Assembly: GCA_028554645.1 (NCBI GenBank)
Contig: JAQOOI010000069.1
Span: forward strand, 124,001-188,000
DNA length: 64,000 nucleotides
Source: Omphalotus guepiniiformis
Lineage: Eukaryota > Basidiomycota > Agaricomycetes > Agaricales > Omphalotaceae
Reading direction: 5' to 3'
Below are positions 1 through 8,727 of this stretch, piece by piece. The notes under the pieces were generated by a model. It was not told the DNA's origin and searched no databases. It was given only the letters and a program-made list of their open reading frames with translations. The translations under genes and the position numbers were made by a program. Position 1 is the stretch's first letter. Each line of letters starts with the position of its first letter.

Positions 1-15
1 CATATTTCTTCATAG

Positions 16-1137
16 TCAAAGCCTTTGAATGCCAAAGTGGTGGCCAAGGATGATATCGCCTTTGATACCTTCCAGAAAGGACTCAACACTGTGATAGCTA
101 TTACAGAGATTGATGGGGTAAATCGTCCCTACCATCTAAATGGGCTCGAGGAGTTCTTTGCCAAGCTCGAGGTGCTTCGACAGCCCACTCGCAAGCGCAA
201 GGTAACTCTCCTCTTTCCTCATTAATCTTTACAAGCTTCATTCTATACTCTTCACAGAACGTTAAATCTCCTCTTATCATCGAAGACGATGATGATGATG
301 ATGAGATCGAGTTCGTCGGAGGTCGGATTGCTTCTACTCCAGTAAGTATCCATATTTCTTAGGTCGAGACTCCGACTTGACCTAAGTTTAGGACTATAAA
401 GCCGGACTCGCAGCCGCATTGGGTCTTTCTGCATCCATGCATGCCCCTTCTCAAGAATTAAGCCTTCCACCTGGCCTCAAGTTCAACAAGAAGGTCAGGG
501 TAAGTGCGGTGTCTTCTTATCCATCATATTATAACTTCGCCGAACGTTCAGGACGTCGCGAATCGTTCCTCTACTCTTTCATTGGCCCTCGGCGATGTAC
601 CTGGAATGGATGTACGTTCTCGTTCCTACCTCAAGGCCATGTATTACTTATCAGTTGCTCAGGATAACATTGCAGCTGCCAATGGCAAGCGCATTCGCCT
701 CGAGCAACCCATTTCCGATCTTCGTGAGGATATTGAGGGTAAGTAAGCATGGGTTCTCCCTGTCTCGACCCTACTGATCATATTGACCAGAGGATAAGAC
801 CCTACGAGAAGCCGCCATCGCTACAACTTTCCGTCATATCGCGCTCACTCCATATCTCGAACTGCCCAAGCTTAGCGTCGAAGCTTTACGCTCAGTTCTC
901 AATTTCCTTCGTACCGAACAAGTCACTCTTCAGCATGCTGTACATTTCCATGCCAATCAATACCAGTTCGTTGTTAAACAGATGGACAACATTCAACGAG
1001 AGCAATTTAGTCGTCTCTCAGTCGAGGACAAGCAAACCGCTGATTCTTCATCTTCGGGGACCCCTCAAGATGCTACCATGGAGGAGGCTGGGTCTAGCTC
1101 GGCTGATACCACAGCTACCAACTCTAGCAGTGCCTAA
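16..1137 (+). CDS. spliced gene of unknown function, 5' end off window, antisense to Gypsy element 1
   Basis: Five exons can be read: 16-201, 258-341, 392-499, 552-738 and 791-1137 (stop TAA 1135-1137). The four introns are 50-56 nt, with donors GTAACT or GTAAGT and acceptors CAG/TAG, and all junction phases agree. An acceptor ends at 15, so earlier exons lie off the window. About 300 residues are visible. Exon 2 encodes a run of six Asp in an acidic stretch; exon 5 has an alpha-helical look and ends in a Ser/Thr/Ala-rich tail. I recognise no domain. It sits 191 bp beyond the pol stop codon of element 1, on the opposite strand, and shares short words with the element (GCTAGACCCTGTA occurs just after this gene and inside pol). 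It may be an accessory antisense gene of the element, or a host gene beside a truncated element. Confidence 0.6.
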
Positions 1138-1328
1138 GTAAGTTTCGTCGATCCCCATAATCTAGTTCTTTCTAATTGAATTGTTGTGAGAATAGGCGCT
1201 AGACCCTGTATTCAGAGTCTCCAACCTACTTTACACTCCCAACTCATGATATAGTTCATATACCTTCGTACATATAACTCTTTTGAGTTTCTTATTACTG
1301 TCATTACTTCGAGCCTTCAGAATATCGA

Positions 1329-4300
1329 TTAAGTACCACTTCGACGCAATAGAACAAACTGTTTATTGCTTCTAGTTCGCACTCCAGTGATCTCTTCAGG
1401 TTCTGCGCTTAAATCCCTCTCAGGAGAAGGATGATCATCTTCTTCATCAGAATCTTCTTCATATTCCTCATCTCGAGGCATTCTTAAGTTCGGAATGGAG
1501 TCAAAAATGTAATCTCGACTTTGTTCGTCGTAAGTATCCTCATCTTCGTTCACCATACGTTCTAACTGTTCTGCAGTAAGGTCTATGAGGTCTAGCACGT
1601 TCGTAGGTAGGTCTATAGGCTCATATCTTGCAAAATGCGGCAGTACGCGAAAGGCAGCAATCTTTTCTTTAAGTACCGAGCCATCCATTTCAGCAATAAT
1701 GTAGGCACCACCCTTAGTTCGTCTGATGACAATCATAGGTCCTCTATACCTTGGATACATCTTCCTGTCCAAGCTCTTCTCAATTTGAGTGTTTCGAACT
1801 TGTACTAGAGTTCCAGGTTTGAAATCATAGTCTTTTATTACATGTTCATAATCTTGTTCAAACTTCTTCATAGTTCTTCTTTTCTCTTCGTCGACCCTGG
1901 AAATCATGCCCATAACATGAGTTCTATGCTTTGCCAAGGCTCTAGCCCTGTAGCCGATCAATTCTTCGTAAGTAAGGACTCTATCTGGTACTTCTACCAA
2001 CCAAGTTGATTCTATAAGGTCTAGAGGCAGTATTGGTTCTGCTCCAGTTACTAAGAAGTAAGGAGAACATCCAAATCCTCTTCTAGTTGTTACTCTGTCT
2101 GCCCAAAGCACATGTTTGAGAAACCAGTACCAACGTTTAAGATCACCTCCCGTCGCTTTTACTAAAGCTTGACGGATATCAAAGTGTGCTCTTTCAATCT
2201 TTCCATTGGCTTGAGAATTATAGGCTGAGATACGAATCCCTTTAATCCCATACTTCTCTTCCAGCCATTTCAACATTGCAATCATACTTCTAGCATTATC
2301 AGTTACCACTTCTTGAGGGCAACCCCATCTACATATTATATCTTCAAAGAACCATTCGCCTAAGGCTCGAGCTGTCTCATCTCTGATTGCTCGTCCCTCT
2401 GACCAAGAAGATAAAGCACATCGGCCATGTACAACGTTCTTACAGCCATTACTAGACGGAGATACTTTGAATACATCCACATGTACCTTCTGGAACAGAG
2501 AAGGGGTGTGAGTAAGGGTAGGTGGTATTTTCAATAGCGCTAGAGCTCGATCTTGACATGCCTGACACGTTTTCACGAACCAGTTGACATCTCGCTCCAG
2601 TTCTGGCCACCAGAACCTCTTTTCTATCACAGCCTTCGTAGCATACATTCCTTTGTGTCCCAAATGATCATGAGCACTATGCAGGATATACATACGGCGT
2701 CCTTTCTCAACTATTAGCTGATGTTGTCCACCAACTTCATCATTTCTTCGATACATACGTCCTTTCTTGTCGACGAAGTATCGAGACGCCTTCGAAAGAA
2801 ATTTCTTTCGAGCTCGAGCATCCATCTCATCCAGCATATCCGATTCCGGATGCATTAAGAACTCTTTTATTCTTGGTAGCAGTCGATCTAGCTCAATCCC
2901 TATGGTAGTTCTATGTTCTTCCATATAAGGATGATCATGTTCCCATTCTTCTGTCGATTCAGGAGCTACTAGAACCTGTGCAAACTGGTCTAGAGTCTTT
3001 CCTTGTTCAAATAGTATGTGTTCTCGCCAGTAGGCGAATCTTCGTTCTTCTTCAATTAATTCTTGAATATCATCTTCGAAGTCTTCTACTGACAAGGCTA
3101 GACCCTGTAAGTATCCACCTCTAGAGTCTATTTCATGCTTAAAGTCTTCAAAGTCATAAGGGCCCTGCTCATTCTCATCTTCCTGACGAAACCGCAATGG
3201 TTCCCCATCATCTTCATCTAGATAATCTTCTTCTTCAGCAGGTAATCTCTCTGTTGGTTCACTACCCGGTGGTGGTCTAGATAGTCCATCAGGTCCATGT
3301 ATAGACCCCTTGATATGTACCAATTCAAAGTGATACTTTCTTATTTCTTCAATCCAACGATTAATAGTTGCATTTGGGCCACTACTTGGGTTATCTAACA
3401 TCCCTTTTATGTAGCTAGCATCCGTTTCTACAGTTAGATCCCTACAACCATAAGTTTGGTAGTAAGTATGGGCTAGCGCGAGCTTGAGCCCATATAACTC
3501 TCTCTTAGGCTGTGAGAACCTTGCTTCTCGTTCATTTAATGTTATAGATCCAAAGTAGTTATAAAACTTCTTCTTAGGATCTTTAGGATCTCTTTGGTAT
3601 AAATAATATCCTACAGCCATCCATGATGTATCCACTGCTAGAGTAATGCCGCTAGACAACGAATAATCAATTGGTTTCAATGCAGGAGCATTTCTAATGC
3701 CTTCTTTTAATAGCTCGACGGCTTCTAACTCTTTTTCTCCTATCTCAAAGGGAACTTGTGAACTAGTCAACCTCGTGAGGGGTCTAGCCTTCTTTGCATA
3801 GTCTTTAATGAACATCCTGAGTTGTCCTGCAGTCCCCAAGAATGATTTAACGTGTGTACGCTTCGTCCATTGAGTTGCATCCCATGACAAAATGGTCTTA
3901 GCCATCTTTTCTTCAGGTAATTCACCCTCATACGAGACTCTATGTCCCACAACATTTCCTTCTGCGCAGCAAATGAATGCTTTAGGTCCTGAGAAGGTTC
4001 CTCCAGCATGTTTCATTCGTTGAACAATTCTATTCATATTTTGCATGTGTTCCCATACAAATCTTCTAATTCCACTGTTCTCAGGAATTGTTTCGTATCC
4101 TCCACCTTTGAGCTCATATCTAGTAGACGGTCCTTTCACTGGAACATCATCTATATAGGGTCTCGTTATGTGTGGAATTTCTTCTTTCAATATATAAGTG
4201 ATATCATCATGATAGATTGGTACTGAGTTAGTCCAACCCATTGGTAGTTTTACAAGTCGGTGAGGGCCAAAAGGAGTTTGAAACGTCGTCAAATCCCTCG

Positions 4301-5468
4301 ATCCCTCATCTACGAGCCTTTCATCATAGCCTACAAATACATCTAGCAGTCCAATACAAGATCTGCCTGCAAAGCTTCTAGCTATATCAGCTGTAGCAGG
4401 AGGTATGCCTGAGTGTTGAATTGTGACCTTATTTAACGGTTCTAGACTGTGTACTAGCCGTAAACTTTTGCCATCTTTCTTCAAAACACAGAACCATCTG
4501 GATCTATAAGAGGAGCTCGAGGGTTCGTAGACCCCAGAATCAATCTTATCTTTAATTATTTTGCATACATCTCCATAGATCCCGGGCGGAATAGGTATAT
4601 TCCTCTCGACCCATGGAGTATGTGGTATAACAGGAAATTTAACAGGTGGAAAGAACTCTGTCTTGAAAGTTCCCCCTTCTGAAGCTTCCCATGCAAAACC
4701 TTTCTCTTGTACCTTCATTAAGTGATGTACTAGCTTCATTTCTTCAGGCCATAAGAAGTCTTCATCATGATTCTTCTCAATAATAGCTTTTCTTTCTTCA
4801 TTATAACGTTCTCCAGGTGTGAAGTCTGGTGGATTTGGTGACAAAGTCGGCATCCCTTCTAGCGGGTCACCAGTTATGTGCCTTTCTATCCTGAACTCTT
4901 CTGGAAGCGTAGTTTTTACTGGTTTCACTTTTATTGCCACAGGTTTGTACTTACTGCCGAATACTGCAAACGGTTTTCGAAATCTAGCCTTACTTCCACG
5001 AGGTAGGATCCTACAGTGTAAGTTTGGCATTCGCCGAACCATTTTCTCAGTTCGAGCAGCCGTATTGAATACAGTAGCTGCCTCGAGACCCTCATACGCA
5101 GGTCTCGAAGGTACTTTCTCATCCTGTACTCTAGCTTCACGCCAAGTACAATATACCTTGCAATTATCTTCGGTTATTTCCTTCTTCATGTAGCTTTTAA
5201 GCATAAGGGCAGCCTTGGGATCACTCTCTTCAATGCTAGCTCGAGATGCATATACATATGCCTCAGCCTTCTCATTATTAGAGAATGTCTCCTCATCAGG
5301 CAGTCTATACCCAGTTATTTCATATCTACCATCTTTTCCTAGGCCAATACTTACAGCAACCTCTCCCTGATGGCCTGTCAGATCTTCGAGGATTGAAAAT
5401 TTCCATCTTGTGGACTTCTTTCCTCTTCTGCAGCTTTTTGGGTAGCTGGTGTAAGTTTTTCTTCTCCT
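1329..5468 (-). CDS. Gypsy pol: reverse transcriptase, RNase H, integrase (element 1)
   Basis: The frame is open from 5468, just after a TGA, to the stop at 1329. Its first ATG is at 5204-5202 (1291 residues from there), but coding character continues upstream and overlaps the protease frame by 91 nt, so expression by a -1 frameshift is more likely than starting at that ATG. Domains in order: RT with YIDD as catalytic box; RNase H with acidic motifs in AVDTSW and ETDAS; the HHCC zinc module of integrase (HLGHKGMY ... CQACQD); integrase core with Asp in VHVDVF, Asp in VTDNA and Glu in NGKIERAH. The C-terminus is acidic and disordered. Copies retroelement RNA into DNA and integrates it. The catalytic residues are all present. 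Confidence 0.9.
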   Translation of the reverse strand, partial: RRRKTYTSYPKSCRRGKKSTRWKFSILEDLTGHQGEVAVSIGLGKDGRYEITGYRLPDEETFSNNEKAEAYVYASRASIEESDPKAALMLKSYMKKEITEDNCKVYCTWREARVQDEKVPSRPAYEGLEAATVFNTAARTEKMVRRMPNLHCRILPRGSKARFRKPFAVFGSKYKPVAIKVKPVKTTLPEEFRIERHITGDPLEGMPTLSPNPPDFTPGERYNEERKAIIEKNHDEDFLWPEEMKLVHHLMKVQEKGFAWEASEGGTFKTEFFPPVKFPVIPHTPWVERNIPIPPGIYGDVCKIIKDKIDSGVYEPSSSSYRSRWFCVLKKDGKSLRLVHSLEPLNKVTIQHSGIPPATADIARSFAGRSCIGLLDVFVGYDERLVDEGSRDLTTFQTPFGPHRLVKLPMGWTNSVPIYHDDITYILKEEIPHITRPYIDDVPVKGPSTRYELKGGGYETIPENSGIRRFVWEHMQNMNRIVQRMKHAGGTFSGPKAFICCAEGNVVGHRVSYEGELPEEKMAKTILSWDATQWTKRTHVKSFLGTAGQLRMFIKDYAKKARPLTRLTSSQVPFEIGEKELEAVELLKEGIRNAPALKPIDYSLSSGITLAVDTSWMAVGYYLYQRDPKDPKKKFYNYFGSITLNEREARFSQPKRELYGLKLALAHTYYQTYGCRDLTVETDASYIKGMLDNPSSGPNATINRWIEEIRKYHFELVHIKGSIHGPDGLSRPPPGSEPTERLPAEEEDYLDEDDGEPLRFRQEDENEQGPYDFEDFKHEIDSRGGYLQGLALSVEDFEDDIQELIEEERRFAYWREHILFEQGKTLDQFAQVLVAPESTEEWEHDHPYMEEHRTTIGIELDRLLPRIKEFLMHPESDMLDEMDARARKKFLSKASRYFVDKKGRMYRRNDEVGGQHQLIVEKGRRMYILHSAHDHLGHKGMYATKAVIEKRFWWPELERDVNWFVKTCQACQDRALALLKIPPTLTHTPSLFQKVHVDVFKVSPSSNGCKNVVHGRCALSSWSEGRAIRDETARALGEWFFEDIICRWGCPQEVVTDNARSMIAMLKWLEEKYGIKGIRISAYNSQANGKIERAHFDIRQALVKATGGDLKRWYWFLKHVLWADRVTTRRGFGCSPYFLVTGAEPILPLDLIESTWLVEVPDRVLTYEELIGYRARALAKHRTHVMGMISRVDEEKRRTMKKFEQDYEHVIKDYDFKPGTLVQVRNTQIEKSLDRKMYPRYRGPMIVIRRTKGGAYIIAEMDGSVLKEKIAAFRVLPHFARYEPIDLPTNVLDLIDLTAEQLERMVNEDEDTYDEQSRDYIFDSIPNLRMPRDEEYEEDSDEEDDHPSPERDLSAEPEEITGVRTRSNKQFVLLRRSGT

Positions 5469-6781
5469 TCAGGCTTCGGTCCAATACCTCTGCCTCGTTC
5501 ATATGTTCCCATTGTGCAGGTCATGCCAGAATTAGGGTCTCGAATCGTTAATTCTTGACTTCCATCCTTATTTGTCTTAATATTACTTTCTGTTAAAACA
5601 TCGAAGGGTCTTCCCAACAGAACTTTATATGGAGCTTTATCCATCACATGAATCTGCATATAAACGACTATTTCACCAAAGGTAAACGGTACGTTCCTAG
5701 CTAGACCCCTGGTTGGGCTTAGCTGTCCACTAGCACTTTGCATATGGATAACAGTCTTTGGATCCCAGGCTAGACCTAGTCCCATTGCTATATCTGTGTC
5801 CATTGATACTATTTGAGACCCACTGTCAAGTATACACTCGACTGGCCCTTGTTTATTAATATCAGGAAAGATAACTCGCAGACTATCACTTGGTCTGGCT
5901 ACAATGATAATCTTTCCTCGTTCAGATGGCGGAACATCTTCGAGATATTGTTCTACAACATCTACATGGACTAAAGATCCTGTTTGCAAGCCGCTCGAGC
6001 CTTCGAGGACCTGTACAAAGCAGTCTCCCCATGCTAGATCATCAATATCCACTACTTGAGTGTCATATGGCAAAGAGATAGAATCCTCAGGTAGATCAGT
6101 GTCTTCTGGGTTTTCCTCGTCTCTAATCTCTTGTACAAATGCCTTTAGAGGCCTCTTATATACTCGACTATTCTTAGTCTTTCTATTCAATATTTTCTGC
6201 AAAGTAGGGGAAATAGCAATTACTTCTTCCATACTTATAGGTATTTCACTCTTTAATATCTTCGTTGCAACTTCTTCAGCAACTCCAGGCCTGTACACGC
6301 CACTTTGTAGTTTGTATTCAGGTCCCTTAGGCAAATCAAATGTTACTTTCTTCTTCGCCGAGCCTCGAGACTCTTCTATATCCACACTAGGTGTTCTAGC
6401 GGTCACTGGGGACGTTTCTAGACCCTCCTTTGGTGGTTGGATCCGTCTCTCAATAGGCTTTATGTTATCAAATAGTCTTTTATTTAAGTTTTTCGTTTCC
6501 GGGACGTTATGCGCGGGCGCCTCTTTGCCTAATTCGGGCTCAGGGGTTTCCAACGACTCATCCGTCATGTTTATGGGTTTATACAAGTGTCGATTAAAGT
6601 TCTTAGGACGCTCTAGCACCACTTCGAGGCGTCTAGACGTCTTTCCAGCATTATCTTCCTCCGGAGCTTTGCTGGGAACAGGGCTAGGTAACTTCTTTGC
6701 ACCAACTAGCACCTGTTTAAGCTCCTTCATCGAAAGTATTAGTTTTTCGAACCTCCAGGAGTGTTTATAGACACTTGTCCA
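5378..6781 (-). CDS. Gypsy protease frame (element 1)
   Basis: A separate frame between gag and pol. The first ATG is at 6730-6728 (450 residues), but the frame is open from 6781 and overlaps the end of gag. The C-terminal half holds a retroviral-type aspartic protease: ILDSGSQIV carries the DSG catalytic triplet, and YKVLLGRPFDVL matches the hydrophobic-Gly flap-end motif (I/V-LLGRP). The N-terminal 250 residues are Pro/Lys/Glu-rich and probably disordered linker. Ends at TGA 5380-5378, 18 nt after a canonical A AAT TTT slippery heptamer. Expected role: cleaving the Gag-Pro-Pol polyprotein. A stand-alone protease frame in register between gag and pol is uncommon for fungal Gypsy elements. 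Confidence 0.85.
   Translation of the reverse strand, partial: WTSVYKHSWRFEKLILSMKELKQVLVGAKKLPSPVPSKAPEEDNAGKTSRRLEVVLERPKNFNRHLYKPINMTDESLETPEPELGKEAPAHNVPETKNLNKRLFDNIKPIERRIQPPKEGLETSPVTARTPSVDIEESRGSAKKKVTFDLPKGPEYKLQSGVYRPGVAEEVATKILKSEIPISMEEVIAISPTLQKILNRKTKNSRVYKRPLKAFVQEIRDEENPEDTDLPEDSISLPYDTQVVDIDDLAWGDCFVQVLEGSSGLQTGSLVHVDVVEQYLEDVPPSERGKIIIVARPSDSLRVIFPDINKQGPVECILDSGSQIVSMDTDIAMGLGLAWDPKTVIHMQSASGQLSPTRGLARNVPFTFGEIVVYMQIHVMDKAPYKVLLGRPFDVLTESNIKTNKDGSQELTIRDPNSGMTCTMGTYERGRGIGPKPEGEEKLTPATQKAAEEERSPQDGNFQSSKI
5396..5402 (-). promoter_or_regulatory. canonical -1 frameshift heptamer A AAT TTT, protease to pol (element 1)
   Basis: The protease frame reads GGA AAT TTT CAA here. 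A AAT TTT fits X XXY YYZ exactly, lies in the zero frame, falls inside the 91-nt overlap, and a -1 shift enters pol in the reading that has no stop for over 1,350 codons. Confidence 0.75.
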
Positions 6782-8406
6782 TCAGACAAGGCCTTATACT
6801 CAACTCCCATCCTTTCTAGCTGTTCAAGTACTTGTACAGCCAATGTATCAACTTCATTATTTTCCATTCCCAGGGGGCTAGCTTCGTGCAGCTGCACCTG
6901 GTATGCATTTGGCATAGATTCTACTTCATATAAGAACTGATCTGGGTGGACTTCTACATCCCATCCCTTCTCTTTTGCAATTTTCTCAATCTTTTCTTTT
7001 CTAGTCTCTTTATCTCCTTCATTTATCCAAGGAAGTGGCGAACCATCCTTTAGTTCCCATCTATTCCTTGCATTTCGCTTCATCCATCCCTTACTTACAA
7101 AGTGATGTTGAGCTGGACAGTCTTGTGAACCATGTCCTCTGCCTCCACACATGAAACAAGCTAGATCACAGGCAGGCATAACTCTACTCGTGTCCAGAAG
7201 TCCTCTGTTAGGCATAGAAGACATACCAACATTCGTCGAAGACGCTAGACCCATATTTCCAGTGTTTCTACTTGACATTTGTACCATCCTTATCAAGGAC
7301 TTCATCATTTCTTGATTCTGGTTCGTCATAGTGTCTAGCTTCTGGTGAATGGTCTTAATTTTCGTCTCGTTATCATCTACTGTGTACGAAATCTTTCGTT
7401 CCCACTCATTCTGTGCTTCTTCCTGCTTTATAGCAGTTAACCTGTCAGTCATAGATGGTCGGCTCGAGAGGGGTCTAGCTCCAGTGTTTATGACACCTGG
7501 TAGGCTCCAACTCGCTCCTACATCATATAATTCCTCAGGAGGAATAGCACATACAGCTTTTGCAGCTTTTACAACTTGCTCTAGAGTCCAAGGATCATCT
7601 CTTCGACGAACCCCTTCTCCAGTACCATTAGTTGATAATTTTCGAATAACTCTCTTTCTAAACTGTTCTTCTAGAGCAGCTAGATATCCTTGTACTGCCT
7701 CGAAGTTCGAGATGACAGCATGTCCACTCATTAACTTCTTTGCTTCAATCTGATACGCCCTCGAGAAGGCCAAAAGCTTCTCTAGTTGACCAGATGGCAC
7801 TAGCATGTACTTTTCAATTACACTCATGAGCCTCTGCTTCGAGCCATATCCGTCCTTATCACTAGAATCCGGATAGCAGTCAAGCAAGGCAACTCTAAAT
7901 GTTTCCCAATCATCTCCTGAAGCTGCATCAAGCGTAGCTAGCTCCTTTCTCGTCTCATAAGTCATGTATTTCAAGGCTAGATGGATCTTCGCCATCTCAG
8001 ATCTGATATTTAAAGTCCTAAAGATTTCCTCTAAGTCCTCGAGCCATCCTGCAAGTTTCTCAGGACGATCTCTATCAAATATGGGTGCCTTCTTTGAGAC
8101 TTTCGGTAACTGCTCGTTTTGTACTTCGGCGAGCACCTCAGCAGGTAGCTCTCGTAAGTATGCATCTACTACTTCAGTTTGTTGAGGTCGGCGCGGCCGA
8201 TTTCCTCCAGGATTTCGATTCGCCGCAGCCTCATCATTATTTGGTTGTCTCTGCTGCTGTGGGTTTCGCCCTTGACCAGCAGGTCCAGCAGTAGCATTAT
8301 TTCCTTCATCAGGCATGTTTGTAAAATCAGAGAATTCAGGACTTGGTAGTCTTATATCTCCTATAACTTCGTTTGTTCCTCTATACCTCTCTCTAGACAG
8401 AGGCAA
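6739..8406 (-). CDS. Gypsy gag (element 1)
   Basis: About 555 residues from a TTG at 8406-8404. The first in-frame ATG is at 8316-8314, but the frame stays open to a stop near 8577 and reads like coding sequence, so the true start is uncertain. The middle part resembles the retrotransposon Gag capsid fold (around IFDRDRPEKLAGWLEDLEEI). The C-terminal part has one CCHC zinc knuckle, CFMCGGRGHGSQDC, spaced C-x2-C-x4-H-x4-C, which binds RNA. A Gln/Asn/Pro-rich segment precedes the capsid. The stop TAA (6741-6739) directly follows a G AAA AAC heptamer, suggesting that part of the ribosomes shift into the protease frame. Confidence 0.85.
   Translation of the reverse strand: MPLSRERYRGTNEVIGDIRLPSPEFSDFTNMPDEGNNATAGPAGQGRNPQQQRQPNNDEAAANRNPGGNRPRRPQQTEVVDAYLRELPAEVLAEVQNEQLPKVSKKAPIFDRDRPEKLAGWLEDLEEIFRTLNIRSEMAKIHLALKYMTYETRKELATLDAASGDDWETFRVALLDCYPDSSDKDGYGSKQRLMSVIEKYMLVPSGQLEKLLAFSRAYQIEAKKLMSGHAVISNFEAVQGYLAALEEQFRKRVIRKLSTNGTGEGVRRRDDPWTLEQVVKAAKAVCAIPPEELYDVGASWSLPGVINTGARPLSSRPSMTDRLTAIKQEEAQNEWERKISYTVDDNETKIKTIHQKLDTMTNQNQEMMKSLIRMVQMSSRNTGNMGLASSTNVGMSSMPNRGLLDTSRVMPACDLACFMCGGRGHGSQDCPAQHHFVSKGWMKRNARNRWELKDGSPLPWINEGDKETRKEKIEKIAKEKGWDVEVHPDQFLYEVESMPNAYQVQLHEASPLGMENNEVDTLAVQVLEQLERMGVEYKALSDGQVSINTPGGSKN
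6742..6748 (-). promoter_or_regulatory. candidate -1 frameshift site, gag to protease (element 1)
   Basis: On the minus strand the last gag codons read TCG AAA AAC TAA. The heptamer G AAA AAC sits in the right phase (X XXY YYZ) immediately before the stop, and the protease frame is exactly the -1 frame and is open here. The first triplet is GAA rather than three identical bases, so the heptamer is near-canonical. Confidence 0.5.
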
Positions 8407-8727
8407 GTTGTTTCGAACAGGGATTCTACTACGACGAGGGGGTCTAGACTCGAATATTAATTCTTCTTGTCCAGCCTCACGGGAATTTCGTGTAGTTCTA
8501 GGTTTTCCACGACGGCTAGAGTCACTAATCTTTGCAAGAGACTCGGATTCGAAGTAGAATACCTTGAAGTGTTATGCAAATGTACAATTTCCACTTCGAG
8601 AGGCAAATCAAATCGTCAATTCAATTCGCCGAGGTCAAAAGACAGCGATATTTAGACACAGAGGTCTTTCAAGAGTAAAACTCGATATAATTGTTTTCTG
8701 AAACTACCCCTCGCGGTGGGCTCCAGA
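8407..8727. other. 5' leader of element 1
   Basis: Between the primer-binding site and the listed gag start. The gag frame remains open up to about 8577 without an ATG, so part of this stretch may be translated from a non-ATG start or from a spliced leader. Nothing else is seen. Confidence 0.5.
8707..8725 (-). other. primer-binding site of element 1
   Basis: Two nucleotides inside the 5' LTR the minus strand begins TGGAGCCCACCGCGAGGGG. The leading TGG is what pairs with the 3' CCA of a tRNA. I cannot assign the tRNA; it is not the tRNA-Arg of this window. Confidence 0.65.

Noticed and set aside
8707..8725. Primer-binding site of element 1 matching the tRNA-Arg of this window
   Set aside because: The CGGTGG core is shared but several positions in the acceptor end differ, so that tRNA is not the primer.
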